Assembly (NCBI GenBank): GCA_963205315.1
Contig: CAUJIO010000073.1
Span: 1-48,358, forward strand
DNA: 48,358 bases
Direction: 5' to 3'
DNA from: Pseudomonadota bacterium
Lineage (GTDB): Bacteria > Pseudomonadota > Alphaproteobacteria > Rhizobiales > Aestuariivirgaceae
Under the pieces are notes generated by a model. The model saw only the letters and a program-made list of their open reading frames with translations, searched no databases and was not told the DNA's origin. The position numbers were made by a program, and so were the translations under genes. Below, piece by piece: positions 16,329 to 26,238 of the stretch (positions are counted from its first letter, which is position 1; each line of letters starts with the position of its first letter).

Positions 16329-17185
16329 AGCTCCTTCACCCGCCGGGCGATCTCGGCCCGGTGGGGCGAGGATTTGTAGATACCGAGGACGCGCAAATAG
16401 CTTGTGAAGAACTCCAGTTCCTCCATCGCCAGTCTGACATTCCGCTCGGATGGATGACCTTCAATGTCGGCATAGAATTGCGTCGCCGAGAACTGTCCTT
16501 CGATCTGGTAGGATTCCAGCTTGGTCATGTTGACGCCATTGGTCGCGAACCCACCCATGGCCTTGTAGAGTGCTGCCGGAACGTTCCGGACACGGAAAAC
16601 AAAGGTCGTCATCACCGGCAAGTCTTCCGGCTCGGCATCCTGAGGTGACGCGGAGAGCACGACAAACCGCGTGGTATTGTGGCTCTCGTCCTCGATGTTC
16701 TCACGCACCACTTTCAAGCCATAGATCTCAGCTGCCAGACGGGTTGCGATGGCTGCGCGCAAGGGATCGCGGCTTTCGGAAAGCTCACGTGCCGCCCCCG
16801 CCGTATCTGCCGCCACAACCGGCTTGATCTTCAGTTCACGGATCACCTTGCGGCACTGGCCCAAGGCGTGGACATGGCTGTGTACGGTTTGTACGGCGGC
16901 AAGTTCCGCGTCCGGCGAAATCATCAACTGGTGATGCACTGGCAGGAAATGCTCACCTACAATGTAGAGGTTCGAGCGTGGCAGCAGATGGTGGATATCG
17001 GCAACCCGGCCTGCCACCGAATTGTCGATGGGAATCATTGCCAGCGCCGCTTCGCCGTCAGTGACCGCCTGAAAAGCATCTTCGAAGGTACCGCACGGCA
17101 GGGGTTCATACGTTGGATAGGCTTCGATGCAGGCAATATGCGAATTGGCACCGGGTTCGCCCTGATAGGCGATCTTGGGAGACAT
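16316..17185 (-). CDS. pheA: Prephenate dehydratase
   Basis: A 289-residue monofunctional prephenate dehydratase, converting prephenate to phenylpyruvate in phenylalanine synthesis. The catalytic domain starts KIAYQGEPGANSH and includes the IPIDNSVAGRV segment and the NTTRFVVLS motif whose Thr-Arg-Phe lies at the active site. A C-terminal ACT domain has ALYKAMGGFATNGVNMTKLE with the ESYQ stretch, the expected phenylalanine feedback site. The start ATG overlaps the kdsB stop by one base (TAATG), so translation is coupled to kdsB. Its 3' end overlaps nudC by 13 nt. Confidence 0.95.
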   Translation of the reverse strand: MSPKIAYQGEPGANSHIACIEAYPTYEPLPCGTFEDAFQAVTDGEAALAMIPIDNSVAGRVADIHHLLPRSNLYIVGEHFLPVHHQLMISPDAELAAVQTVHSHVHALGQCRKVIRELKIKPVVAADTAGAARELSESRDPLRAAIATRLAAEIYGLKVVRENIEDESHNTTRFVVLSASPQDAEPEDLPVMTTFVFRVRNVPAALYKAMGGFATNGVNMTKLESYQIEGQFSATQFYADIEGHPSERNVRLAMEELEFFTSYLRVLGIYKSSPHRAEIARRVKELQGN

Positions 17186-17931
17186 TAGGATTTCCTCAAC
17201 ATGCGCCGGGCAGTTTCAAGGTCGTGAGGTGTGTCCACCCCGAGCGGCACCGCGTCGACCCGGACGACGACGATCCTCATGTGATTGTCGAGAGCCCGCA
17301 TCTGCTCGAGTTTGCGATCGGCTTCGCGCGCGCTGACGGGCAGCGAGACGAACCGTTCGAGCACGGGGCGGCGGTAAGCGTAGACTCCGATGTGATGCCA
17401 GTAGGGTGGAGCGAGTTCAGGAGAAATGCGGCGGACGAAGTCACGCGCAAATGCCACTTCGCGCTCGTCGCTCAGTGGCGTGATCGCCTTGACGATATTC
17501 GGATTGGCGATGTCCTCATCCGACTCAATCCGCGCGGCGATGGTTGAAATGTCGGCAGCCTCATTGACCAACCCCGCAAGGCAACGTTGTATCGACAGCG
17601 AGTCGATTGTGGGCAAATCTCCCTGCAGATTGACCACGAAGTTGAACCGCCCATGCGGGTCGCGCAGGGACAAGGCTTCCGCAATACGGTCGGAACCCGA
17701 TGGATGGGCCGGATTGGTCATGATGGCGTCGCCGCCATGGGCGCGGATCACATCGGCGATTTCGACCTCGGCGGCCGCGACAAGAACTTGTCCGACATTG
17801 GCTTCGACGGCGCGCTTCCAGCAATGCACAATCATCGGCAAGCCGTGAATATCGGCAAGTGGCTTGCCCGGCAGCCTGGTGGAGGCCATCCGGGCGGGTA
17901 TGACGACGATTGTATTCTGGTTTTCTATCAT
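17185..17931 (-). CDS. kdsB: 3-deoxy-manno-octulosonate cytidylyltransferase
   Basis: A 248-residue CMP-KDO synthetase that activates KDO with CTP for lipid A inner-core assembly. The N-terminal nucleotide-binding motif is IPARMASTRLPGKPL, followed by the GLPMIVH segment. NLQGDLPTID, with the catalytic Asp, lies at about 110, and the HIGVYAYRR stretch is typical of KdsB. I chose ATG 17931 (MIENQNTIVV) over an upstream start at 17964, giving standard length. It is first in a kdsB-pheA pair and divergent from cycM. Confidence 0.95.
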   Translation of the reverse strand: MIENQNTIVVIPARMASTRLPGKPLADIHGLPMIVHCWKRAVEANVGQVLVAAAEVEIADVIRAHGGDAIMTNPAHPSGSDRIAEALSLRDPHGRFNFVVNLQGDLPTIDSLSIQRCLAGLVNEAADISTIAARIESDEDIANPNIVKAITPLSDEREVAFARDFVRRISPELAPPYWHHIGVYAYRRPVLERFVSLPVSAREADRKLEQMRALDNHMRIVVVRVDAVPLGVDTPHDLETARRMLRKS

Positions 17932-18043
17932 AAGGTTAGACGGAGGCGCGGCAAATTGGTACAAGCGTCCTTATACGTATTGCAGCGGCGATGAGAAACA
18001 ATTAGTTTCCGCGCCGTCGACGGCTCAAGGGGTCCATATCTTC

Positions 18044-18595
18044 ATGTCAATGAATGAGAATTACAAGATTTACGGCGCGATTCTCGGCACGGCCCTGATG
18101 GCCTTCGGCATCAAGGAGTTGGCAGGCGAGATCTACCACGCCGAAACCCCCGAAAAGCCGGGCTATCTGATCGAAGTTGCCGAAGCCGGTACTGGCGGCG
18201 AAGCGGCCGCGGGTGGCGAAGAAGCGCCGGCCGTCTCGCTGGGCACTCTCCTGGCCTCGGCTGATGCCACCAAGGGTCAGGCAGTGGCAAAGAATTGCGC
18301 CTCATGCCACGATTTCACCAAGGGCGGCCCGAACAAGACCGGACCGAATTTGTATGGCGTTGTGATGCGCAAGCATGGAACGCACGAAGGTTTCACCTAT
18401 TCCGAGGCCATGGCTGCCAAATCTGCGGATGACTGGAGCTACGAGGCGCTAAACGAGTTCATCAAGTCGCCCAAGACGGCGGTGCCTGGTACCAAGATGG
18501 CCTATGGTGGCCTCAAGAAGGATGCGGATCGCGCCAACCTACTGGCCTATCTGGCGACATTGTCGGATGCACCGGTGGCGTTCCCCGCCCCGTAA
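18044..18595 (+). CDS. cycM: Membrane-anchored c-type cytochrome (CycM-like)
   Basis: A 183-residue cytochrome c. An uncleaved N-terminal membrane anchor (residues about 8-28) is followed by an Ala/Gly/Glu-rich linker and a class I cytochrome c domain. Heme attaches at CASCH (Cys85, Cys88, His89), and Met152 in PGTKMAYGG is the probable sixth ligand. Length, anchor sequence and layout match CycM (cytochrome c552) of Bradyrhizobium, which carries electrons from the bc1 complex to an aa3-type terminal oxidase. ATG 18044 is followed by a second ATG at 18050; either is possible. A strong terminator follows. Confidence 0.9.
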   Translation: MSMNENYKIYGAILGTALMAFGIKELAGEIYHAETPEKPGYLIEVAEAGTGGEAAAGGEEAPAVSLGTLLASADATKGQAVAKNCASCHDFTKGGPNKTGPNLYGVVMRKHGTHEGFTYSEAMAAKSADDWSYEALNEFIKSPKTAVPGTKMAYGGLKKDADRANLLAYLATLSDAPVAFPAP

Positions 18596-18619
18596 ACGCC
18601 GCAAAGCTCATCGAAATTT

Positions 18620-18653
18620 AACACCGGCAAGTTCCTTGCCGGTGTTTTCTTTT
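18620..18653 (+). terminator. Intrinsic terminator after cycM
   Basis: AACACCGGCAAG and CTTGCCGGTGTT form a perfect 12-bp stem with a TTC loop, followed by TTTCTTTT. It lies 25 nt after the cycM stop codon and isolates cycM from the downstream ABC importer operon. Confidence 0.9.
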
Positions 18654-18709
18654 GTCCGTCCTTGCGCTTAACTCCTTCGAGACACACCTTCCGCGGAGAC
18701 TCGTTTTCC

Positions 18710-20572
18710 ATGCCGTTGACCCGTCGTTCGCTGCTCAGGCTTGCGGGGCTTGCCCCTGCCGTCAAACTCGTCGGCATTCAAATCGCAGCAGCCGAAGACC
18801 GCCAGTTCCGCCATGCACTGACCCTCTTCGACGACATCAAGTACGGCCCGGATTTCAAGCATTTCGACTACGTCAATCCGCAGGCGCCCAAGGGCGGCCG
18901 GGTGCGCTTTGGCGTCGTTGGTTCCTTCGACAGCCTGAATCCATATACCTACAAGGGTGAACCCGGTCTCGCCGTCAGCAACGAAACGTTGCTGACATCC
19001 TCGATGGACGAGCCATCGACCGAATACGGACTTGTTGCGAGCGCCGTCTGGCACCCGGAGAACCGCTCCATGGTGGTCTACCGGCTGCGGCCCGAGGCGC
19101 GCTTTCACGATGGCCAGCCGATGACACCCGATGACGTCATCTGGTCGATGCAGTCGCTGCGCGAAGCAAACCCCTTCTACAACGCCTACTACAAGAATAT
19201 CACCAAGGCCGAGCAGACGGGCGATCATGAAGTTACCTTCACCTTCGCGATGAAAGGCAATCGAGAACTGCCATTGATCACTGGCCAGTTGCCTGTTCTT
19301 CCGAAGCATTGGTGGACTGGAACCGACGCCAAGGGCAGGCAGCGCAATATTCAAGACACTACACTGGAGGTGCCGCTCGGTTCCGGCGCATATGTCGCCT
19401 CTGAAATCAAACCCGGCGTGTCCATACGCATGACGCGCGTACAGGACCACTGGGCAAAGGATCTTCCGGTCAGCCTCGGCCAGAACAACTTCGACGAAAT
19501 GGAAACCATCTATTTCCGCGATGCCAATGTCGCCTTCGAGGCCATGAAGGGTGACCAATATGACTGGCGCATTGAGAACTCCTCCAAGATGTGGGCTACG
19601 GGCTATGACTTCCCGGCGGTGAAGGACGGCCGTGTCGTCAAGGAAGAGATTCATCTGAAACAGGTTGAAGGCATGCAGTGCTGGGCGATGAATCTACGCC
19701 GCGCCAAGTTTCAGGACGTGCGGGTACGTCAGGCCCTGAATTTCGCCTTCGATTTCGAATGGTCGAATGCCAATCTGTTTTTCGGCCAGTACACGCGTTC
19801 GCGCAGCTTCTTCAACAATTCCGAAATGGAAGCCAAGGGCCTCCCATCGCCAGAGGAACTGGCCATCCTTGAACCATTGAAGGACCAGTTGCCGCCGGAA
19901 GTCTTCACTACAGAATTCACCAACCCGCTGAACGACACACCGCAGAACCGCCGCAAGAATCTCCGGCAGGCTTCAAAGCTCTTGAGCGACGCAGGGTGGA
20001 ATGTCACGCAGGACGGCAACAAATCCGTCCTTGAGAATGCCAAGGGCGAGCGGCTGAGTATTGAATTCTTGCTCGACTCGCCCTTGTTCGAACGCATCGC
20101 ACTGCCCTACCAGCAGCAACTCGAACTGCTCGGCGTCGAGGTGAAGATCACCACCCTTCTCGACAGCGCGCAGTATCAGCGGCGCACCCAGACATTTGAC
20201 TACGACATCGTTGTCGGCAACTTCGGGCAGTCGCTGTCGCCGGGTAACGAGCAGCGTGATTTCTGGGGCAGCGAAGCCGCCAGGCGCGATGGCAGCCGCA
20301 ATGTTGTTGGCATCCAGAATCCGGCCGTGGACAAGCTGATCGAGACCATTGTCTTCTCCTCCGACCGCAAGAGCCTGATCACCGCCTGCAGAGCGCTTGA
20401 CCGGGCCTTGATCTGGAATCACTACGTCGTTCCCATGTGGTTTATCGCTTATGAACGTACCGCCCGCTGGGACCGATTTAGCCGGCCGGAGAAGCTGCCG
20501 GACTATCAGAATGGATTTCCAGCGATCTGGTGGTGGGACGAGTTCAAGGCGAAGAAAGTGTCTGCAACTTGA
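18710..20572 (+). CDS. yejA: ABC importer periplasmic solute-binding protein, YejA-like (first copy)
   Basis: A 620-residue family 5 extracellular solute-binding protein of the YejA/OppA type. The N-terminus has a twin-arginine-type signal (TRRSLLRLAGLAP) ending near AAAEDRQF. The mature start, FKHFDYVNPQAPKGGRVRFG, and the later RQALNFAFDFEWSNANLFFG are characteristic of YejA, which binds peptides and microcin C-like compounds for the YejBEF importer. ATG 18710 has GGAG about 12 nt upstream. It is the first gene of a five-gene ABC run and ends in TGA overlapping the TTG of the second binding protein. The two copies share motif order and length but clearly diverge. Confidence 0.88.
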   Translation: MPLTRRSLLRLAGLAPAVKLVGIQIAAAEDRQFRHALTLFDDIKYGPDFKHFDYVNPQAPKGGRVRFGVVGSFDSLNPYTYKGEPGLAVSNETLLTSSMDEPSTEYGLVASAVWHPENRSMVVYRLRPEARFHDGQPMTPDDVIWSMQSLREANPFYNAYYKNITKAEQTGDHEVTFTFAMKGNRELPLITGQLPVLPKHWWTGTDAKGRQRNIQDTTLEVPLGSGAYVASEIKPGVSIRMTRVQDHWAKDLPVSLGQNNFDEMETIYFRDANVAFEAMKGDQYDWRIENSSKMWATGYDFPAVKDGRVVKEEIHLKQVEGMQCWAMNLRRAKFQDVRVRQALNFAFDFEWSNANLFFGQYTRSRSFFNNSEMEAKGLPSPEELAILEPLKDQLPPEVFTTEFTNPLNDTPQNRRKNLRQASKLLSDAGWNVTQDGNKSVLENAKGERLSIEFLLDSPLFERIALPYQQQLELLGVEVKITTLLDSAQYQRRTQTFDYDIVVGNFGQSLSPGNEQRDFWGSEAARRDGSRNVVGIQNPAVDKLIETIVFSSDRKSLITACRALDRALIWNHYVVPMWFIAYERTARWDRFSRPEKLPDYQNGFPAIWWWDEFKAKKVSAT

Positions 20573-22383
20573 GGCGACTGCCTGCCGCATTTCTGGTGCT
20601 CTGTCTGGGATCCGCGCTAGCCGTGGCAGAGCCGCAGCATGGAATCTCCGTCTTCGGCGACCTGAAGTATCCAGCGGATTTCTCGCATTTCGACTATGTG
20701 AACCCGGATGCACCCAAGGGCGGCAAGCTCTCCCTCATCGGGCCGGTGCCGCGCGATACCTTCGATAGCTTCAACGGCTACATACTGAAGGGAGATCCGG
20801 TGCAGGGCTACGACCTGATGTTCGACAGCCTGATGGCGCGCGCCAATGACGAGCCCGATGCACTTTATGGGTTGGTTGCAAGCAGCGCCGACATCGCCGC
20901 CGACCGCAAGAGCGTGACCTTCAGCCTTCGCAGCGAGGCAAAATTCGCCGACGGCACGGCGCTCACAGCGGAAGACGTCTGCGACAGCTATCGCCTGCTG
21001 TCCACCTTGGGCGACGAGCGCATCAAGATCACCATCAAGGATGTCGAAGCATGCGACGTGCTCGGTCCGCACCAACTGCGCTATCGCTTCAAAGGCGGGC
21101 GGACGCGAGATCTGCCGCTCACTCTGGCGGAATTGCCGATCTTCTCCAAGGCCTACTACGCCAAGGTCGACTTCTCCAGGACCACGCTTGATCCGCCTCT
21201 GGGCTCTGGCCCTTACACGGTGAAGTCCTTCAAGCCCGGCGAATACGTGAGCTACGGGCGTCGTATCGATTATTGGGCGAAGGACTTGCCCGTCAATCGC
21301 GGCCGCTACAATTTCGACGAGGTGCGCTTTGATTATTTCCGCGAACGTACGGCGGCACTCGAGGCACTGAAATCCGGCGTCATCGACCTGCGCGAGGAAT
21401 ACACGTCGCGTGACTGGGCCACGGCTTATGACTTTCCGGCCGTGAAAGATGGCCGCGTCAAGCAGGTGGTCCTGCCGGATGAAACGCCATCTGGCGCGCA
21501 AGGCTTTTTCATCAATTTACGGCGCGAGAAATTCCATGACATCCGCGTGCGCAAGGCCCTGAACCTGGCCTTTGATTTCGAGTGGTCGAACCAGAACCTG
21601 TTCTTTGGCCTCTATAACCGCACCGCAAGCTTCTTCGAATTGTCGCCGCTGAAGGCCGAGGGCCTGCCTTCGCCCGAAGAACTTGCATTGCTCGAACCGC
21701 TTCGCACCAGCCTCCGCCCGGAAGTCTTCGCCGCTCCCCCTGTGCCACCCGTATCCGATGGATCGGGTCAGGATCGCAAACTGCTGCGTCAGGCCTCGCA
21801 ATTGCTCGATGAGGCCGGCTGGAAGACCGATGGTGGCACGCGCCGCAATGCCAGCGGTGAGCCGCTGAGCCTCGAGTTTCTCATTGAAAGCCCGATCTTT
21901 GAACGCATCCTAGGGCCATACGTGAAGAACCTGCACCTCATCGGCATCGACGCATCGATCCGCACCGTCGATGATGCGCAATACCAGCGCAAGCAGGAAG
22001 ACTATGACTTCGACGTGATCTCAAGCCGCTTCATGGCCGGCCTGACACCCGGCGACGGGCTCCGCGTTTTCTTCGGGTCGGAATCTGCCAAACGGCCGGG
22101 TACCTACAACATGTCCGGCGTCGCCTCGGCCGCCATCGACGCGCTGATCGACAAGATCGTCGAGGCCGAAACAAGGGCCAACCTCGACATCGCCGGCCGT
22201 GCCCTTGACCGCGTACTCCGCGCCGAACACTTCTGGGTCCCCAACTGGCACAAGGGCAGTTACTGGATAGCCCATTGGGACAAGTTCGGTCGGCCTACCA
22301 TCAAGCCGAAATACGACCGTGGCATCGTCGATACCTGGTGGTATGACGAAGCCAAGGCCGCGCGAATCGCCAACGGAAACTGA
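20569..22383 (+). CDS. yejA: ABC importer periplasmic solute-binding protein, YejA-like (second copy)
   Basis: A 604-residue family 5 solute-binding protein paralogous to the preceding gene: FSHFDYVNPDAPKGGKLSL, RKALNLAFDFEWSNQNLFFG and LPSPEELALLEPL all have close counterparts there. The signal peptide is a Sec type (RRLPAAFLVLCLGSALAVAE) rather than twin-arginine. I chose TTG 20569, which overlaps the upstream TGA stop and gives a proper signal peptide directly; the only upstream alternative in frame, GTG 20530, would add 13 charged residues. yejB begins 10 nt after its stop. Confidence 0.87.
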   Translation: MRRLPAAFLVLCLGSALAVAEPQHGISVFGDLKYPADFSHFDYVNPDAPKGGKLSLIGPVPRDTFDSFNGYILKGDPVQGYDLMFDSLMARANDEPDALYGLVASSADIAADRKSVTFSLRSEAKFADGTALTAEDVCDSYRLLSTLGDERIKITIKDVEACDVLGPHQLRYRFKGGRTRDLPLTLAELPIFSKAYYAKVDFSRTTLDPPLGSGPYTVKSFKPGEYVSYGRRIDYWAKDLPVNRGRYNFDEVRFDYFRERTAALEALKSGVIDLREEYTSRDWATAYDFPAVKDGRVKQVVLPDETPSGAQGFFINLRREKFHDIRVRKALNLAFDFEWSNQNLFFGLYNRTASFFELSPLKAEGLPSPEELALLEPLRTSLRPEVFAAPPVPPVSDGSGQDRKLLRQASQLLDEAGWKTDGGTRRNASGEPLSLEFLIESPIFERILGPYVKNLHLIGIDASIRTVDDAQYQRKQEDYDFDVISSRFMAGLTPGDGLRVFFGSESAKRPGTYNMSGVASAAIDALIDKIVEAETRANLDIAGRALDRVLRAEHFWVPNWHKGSYWIAHWDKFGRPTIKPKYDRGIVDTWWYDEAKAARIANGN

Positions 22384-22393
22384 TTTCTCTCCC

Positions 22394-23506
22394 ATGGGCG
22401 CCTATATCCTCAAACGTATCCTGCTGATGATCCCGACGTTGCTCGGCATCATGCTGATGACCTTTGCCGTTATCCAGTTCGTGCCTGGCGGACCGGTGGA
22501 ACAGGTCATCGCCAAGATGCAGGGCACCGACTCGGATTCGACCGGGCGCATAAGTGGCAACACCGGCAACGAGGCAGGCGGCAATCAGCAGACCCAGGCC
22601 GGCAGCCAGGATGCGACGGCTTTCAAGTATCGCGGCGCGCAAGGCCTTGATCCGGAATTCATCAAGTCGCTGGAAAAGCAATTCGGCTTCGACAAGCCGG
22701 CGCATGAACGCTTCCTGATGATGATCGGAAACTATCTCACCTTCAATTTCGGCGAGAGCTATTTCCGCGACCGGTCGGTTCTGAGCCTGATGGTCGAAAA
22801 GATGCCGGTGTCGATTTCGCTCGGCCTTTGGCTGACGCTGATTCAATACATGGTTTCAATTCCGCTCGGCATCCGCAAGGCCGTTCATGATGGCACGACA
22901 TTCGATGTCTGGACGTCCGGCGTGATCATCATCGGCTATGCCATTCCAAGCTTCATCCTCGCCATCATGCTCATCGTTGTCTTCGCAGGCGGCAGTTATT
23001 TCAGCTGGTTCCCGCTGCGCGGATTGACCTCTGACAACTTCAGCCAGCTCAGCGTCCTCGGCAAGGCCATGGACTATGCCTGGCATCTCATCTTGCCGCT
23101 CTTTGCCATGGGCATCGGCGGCTTCGCGACGATGACCTTGCTGACCAAGAATTCCTTCCTTGATGAAATCCGCAAACAATACGTCACGACCGCCAAAGCC
23201 AAGGGCCTCACCGACTCGCAGGTGCTCTACGGTCATGTGTTCCGTAACGCCATGCTGCTGGTCATCTCCGGTTTTCCCGGCGCCTTCCTTGGCGCCTTCT
23301 TCACCGGCGCTCTTTTGATCGAGACCGTGTTTTCGCTCGATGGCCTGGGCTATCTCACCTACAAGGCAGCGCTTGACCGTGACTATCCGATCGTCTTCGC
23401 CAATCTCTACATCTTCACGCTGCTCGGACTGGTTGTCGGCTTGATCTCCGACCTGACCTATACCTGGATCGATCCTCGCATTGATTTCGAACGGCGGGAC
23501 GTTTAG
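22394..23506 (+). CDS. yejB: Peptide ABC importer permease YejB
   Basis: A 370-residue inner-membrane permease of the DppB/OppB group. Helix 1 (YILKRILLMIPTLLGIMLMTF) is followed by a long periplasmic Gly/Gln-rich insert at about residues 45-85, seen in YejB proteins. The C-terminal half has six helices and the cytoplasmic EAA-like loop (TAKAKGLTDSQVLYGHVFRN) that docks to the ATPase. I used ATG 22394, giving the family length. Three bases separate it from yejE. Confidence 0.92.
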   Translation: MGAYILKRILLMIPTLLGIMLMTFAVIQFVPGGPVEQVIAKMQGTDSDSTGRISGNTGNEAGGNQQTQAGSQDATAFKYRGAQGLDPEFIKSLEKQFGFDKPAHERFLMMIGNYLTFNFGESYFRDRSVLSLMVEKMPVSISLGLWLTLIQYMVSIPLGIRKAVHDGTTFDVWTSGVIIIGYAIPSFILAIMLIVVFAGGSYFSWFPLRGLTSDNFSQLSVLGKAMDYAWHLILPLFAMGIGGFATMTLLTKNSFLDEIRKQYVTTAKAKGLTDSQVLYGHVFRNAMLLVISGFPGAFLGAFFTGALLIETVFSLDGLGYLTYKAALDRDYPIVFANLYIFTLLGLVVGLISDLTYTWIDPRIDFERRDV

Positions 23507-23509
23507 CCG

Positions 23510-24613
23510 ATGGCACTGTTCAAGTTGTCCGGCCTCAATCAACGCCGCTGGGAGCTGTTCACGCAAAACCGCCGCGGCTACTGGTCGTTGTGGATTTTCA
23601 CCGTGCTGTTTCTGATCTCGGTCTTCGCGCCCTTTATCGCCAATGACCGGCCAATCCTCGTGTCCTACAAGAGCGAACTGCTCTTTCCCACGTTTGTCGA
23701 TTACCCGGAATCAAAGTTCGGCGGATTTCTCGCGCGCACGGATTTCCGCGATCCGGTCAATCAGGATGAGATCGCCGCCAATGGCTGGATGATCTGGCCG
23801 GTGATCCGCTACTCCTACAACACCGTCAACAACGAGCTGCCGCAACCTGCGCCCTCCCCGCCGGCCTACAGGCTGACCCGTGAGCAAGCCTGCGCCAAGT
23901 TCCAGGCCGGCGTTGATGATCCGAACTGCACCTTCGGCAATCTCAACTGGCTTGGTACTGACGATCAGGGCCGTGATGTCGTTGCACGCCTGATCTATGG
24001 GTTCCGGATTTCGGTCGCCTTTGGCCTCATCTTGACCCTGTTTTCCTCCGCGATCGGCATGGCGGCCGGAGCTGTTCAAGGCTACTTCGGCGGGTGGACG
24101 GACCTGTTGTTCCAGCGTTTTATCGACATCTGGACGTCGATGCCCACGCTCTACCTGCTGATCATTCTGGCCGCCTTCATCACCCCGACATTCTGGATCC
24201 TGCTCTTCATTCTGGTCCTTTTTTCATGGACTGGGCTGGTGGGCCTGGTACGCGCAGAATTCCTCCGCGCACGGAACTTTGAATATGTCCGCGCTGCACG
24301 CGCCCTTGGCCTTTCCGATGCAAGAATCATGTTCAAGCATCTCTTGCCCAACGCCGTCGTCTCGACCATCACCTTCATGCCGTTCATTCTATCTGGTTCC
24401 GTGACGACTCTCACATCGCTCGATTTTCTCGGCTTTGGCCTGCCCCCTGGCTCGCCATCGCTCGGAGAGCTGATTGCGCAGGGCAAGAACAATCTGCAAG
24501 CTCCCTGGCTGGGCATTACTGGATTCTTTGTCGTATCGGTGATGCTGTCGCTGCTCGTGTTTATTGGTGAAGCCGTACGCGACGCGCTCGATCCGCGGAA
24601 GACATTCTCATGA
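23510..24613 (+). CDS. yejE: Peptide ABC importer permease YejE
   Basis: A 367-residue permease of the DppC/OppC group. An N-terminal segment (RRWELFTQNRRGYWSLW) precedes helix 1. A large periplasmic domain of about 110 residues includes WLGTDDQGRDVVARLIYGFR, the typical OppC start of the permease fold. The docking loop is YVRAARALGLSDARIMFKH. Its stop overlaps the yejF ATG (ATGA), supporting coupled translation. Confidence 0.92.
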   Translation: MALFKLSGLNQRRWELFTQNRRGYWSLWIFTVLFLISVFAPFIANDRPILVSYKSELLFPTFVDYPESKFGGFLARTDFRDPVNQDEIAANGWMIWPVIRYSYNTVNNELPQPAPSPPAYRLTREQACAKFQAGVDDPNCTFGNLNWLGTDDQGRDVVARLIYGFRISVAFGLILTLFSSAIGMAAGAVQGYFGGWTDLLFQRFIDIWTSMPTLYLLIILAAFITPTFWILLFILVLFSWTGLVGLVRAEFLRARNFEYVRAARALGLSDARIMFKHLLPNAVVSTITFMPFILSGSVTTLTSLDFLGFGLPPGSPSLGELIAQGKNNLQAPWLGITGFFVVSVMLSLLVFIGEAVRDALDPRKTFS

Positions 24614-26238
24614 GTCCGCCGCTTCTCGAGGTCAAGGACCTGTCGGTTGCTTTCCGTCAGGGTGGCAAGTCCAGTCTCGCCGTAGACAAGGTATCGTTCT
24701 CCATCAACAAGGGGGAAACGCTGGCGCTGGTGGGGGAATCGGGGTCCGGAAAATCCGTCTCGGCCCTCTCGATCCTCAAACTGCTCCCCTATCCGGCCGC
24801 CTCACACCCGTCAGGCTCCGTGCGCTTCAACGGAGAAGAACTTCTGGATGCCGATGACCGCGACCTCAGGCGCGTGCGCGGCAATGATATCACCATGATC
24901 TTCCAGGAACCGATGACGTCGCTCAATCCGCTGCACTCGGTGGAACGGCAGATCGGCGAAATCCTCGAGCTTCATCAGGGACTGAAGGGCGAAAAAGCCC
25001 GTGCCCGTATCGTCGATCTTCTGACGAAGGTCGGCATCCGGGACGCTGAAACTCGTCTGCTGGACTACCCTCATCAGCTCTCCGGCGGTCAGCGGCAGCG
25101 TGTCATGATCGCCATGGCGCTCGCCAACAATCCGGATCTGCTGATCGCCGACGAGCCGACGACGGCGCTCGATGTCACGGTGCAGGCGCAGATTCTCAAG
25201 CTGCTGAAGGAACTGCAGCAGGAGTTCGGAATGGCGCTACTGCTGATTACGCATGACCTGGGCATCGTGCGCCACATGGCCGACACGGTCGTGGTCATGC
25301 AGCGTGGCAAGGTCGTGGAGCAAGGCGGCGCCAAGACCGTCTTCACCAATCCGCAGCATGAGTACACGAGAATGCTGCTTACGGCAGAACCCAAGGGTTC
25401 GCCGCCACCTTCGGATCTCAATGCACCGGTTGTGTTGACGACCAAAGGCCTGAAGGTCTGGTTCCCGATCCGCCGCGGCTTCTTCCGCAAGACGATCGGG
25501 CATATCAAGGCTGTCGATGGAATTGATCTCACCGTGCGCCAGGGGCAGACCTTGGGCGTCGTTGGCGAGTCTGGCTCCGGCAAGACGACGCTTGGCCTGG
25601 CCCTCCTCCGGCTGATCCGCTCTGAAGGCCCGATTGTCTACTTGGGTCACGCTATCGACGGCTATAATTCGAAAATGATGCGGCCCCTGCGGAAGGAGAT
25701 GCAGATCGTCTTCCAGGATCCTTTCGGCTCGCTGTCACCGCGCCTGTCGATCCAGCAGATCGTCGAGGAAGGTCTTCTCGTGCAGGGAAAGTCCATGAAC
25801 CTTGGCGAGCGCCGCACCATCGTTGCCAAGGCCTTGACAGAGGTCGGCCTCGATCCCGAGACCATGGACCGCTACCCGCATGAATTCTCCGGTGGCCAGC
25901 GCCAGCGCATCGCCATCGCTCGCGCGCTCGCGCTAGAACCGAAATTCATCATGCTCGACGAGCCGACTTCCGCGCTCGACATGTCGGTGCAGGCCCAGAT
26001 CGTCGATCTGCTTCGTGGCCTGCAGCAGAGGCACAATCTTGCTTTTCTCTTCATCAGCCATGACCTGAAGGTGGTGCGGGCGCTCGCCAACGAGGTGATC
26101 GTCATGCGGAACGGCAAGATGGTCGAGCAGGGTCCGACCGCCGAGGTTTTCTCGAACCCGAAGACCGACTATACCAAGGCCCTGATCGCGGCCGCACTCA
26201 ACCTCAAGGCCGCTCCTGAAGGCGTAGTGAGTCAATAA
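24610..26238 (+). CDS. yejF: Peptide ABC importer dual ATPase YejF
   Basis: A 542-residue protein with two fused ABC ATPase domains. Domain 1: Walker A GESGSGKS near residues 40-47, signature LSGGQRQRV, Walker [13 protein letters not shown]. Domain 2: Walker A GESGSGKT near 320, signature FSGGQRQRI, Walker [12 protein letters not shown]. Each domain ends in the oligopeptide-transporter extension. YejF energises import through YejBE. It overlaps yejE by 4 nt, and its TAA stop overlaps the ATG of ghrA by one base. Confidence 0.95.
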   Translation: MSPPLLEVKDLSVAFRQGGKSSLAVDKVSFSINKGETLALVGESGSGKSVSALSILKLLPYPAASHPSGSVRFNGEELLDADDRDLRRVRGNDITMIFQEPMTSLNPLHSVERQIGEILELHQGLKGEKARARIVDLLTKVGIRDAETRLLDYPHQLSGGQRQRVMIAMALANNPDLLIADEPTTALDVTVQAQILKLLKELQQEFGMALLLITHDLGIVRHMADTVVVMQRGKVVEQGGAKTVFTNPQHEYTRMLLTAEPKGSPPPSDLNAPVVLTTKGLKVWFPIRRGFFRKTIGHIKAVDGIDLTVRQGQTLGVVGESGSGKTTLGLALLRLIRSEGPIVYLGHAIDGYNSKMMRPLRKEMQIVFQDPFGSLSPRLSIQQIVEEGLLVQGKSMNLGERRTIVAKALTEVGLDPETMDRYPHEFSGGQRQRIAIARALALEPKFIMLDEPTSALDMSVQAQIVDLLRGLQQRHNLAFLFISHDLKVVRALANEVIVMRNGKMVEQGPTAEVFSNPKTDYTKALIAAALNLKAAPEGVVSQ

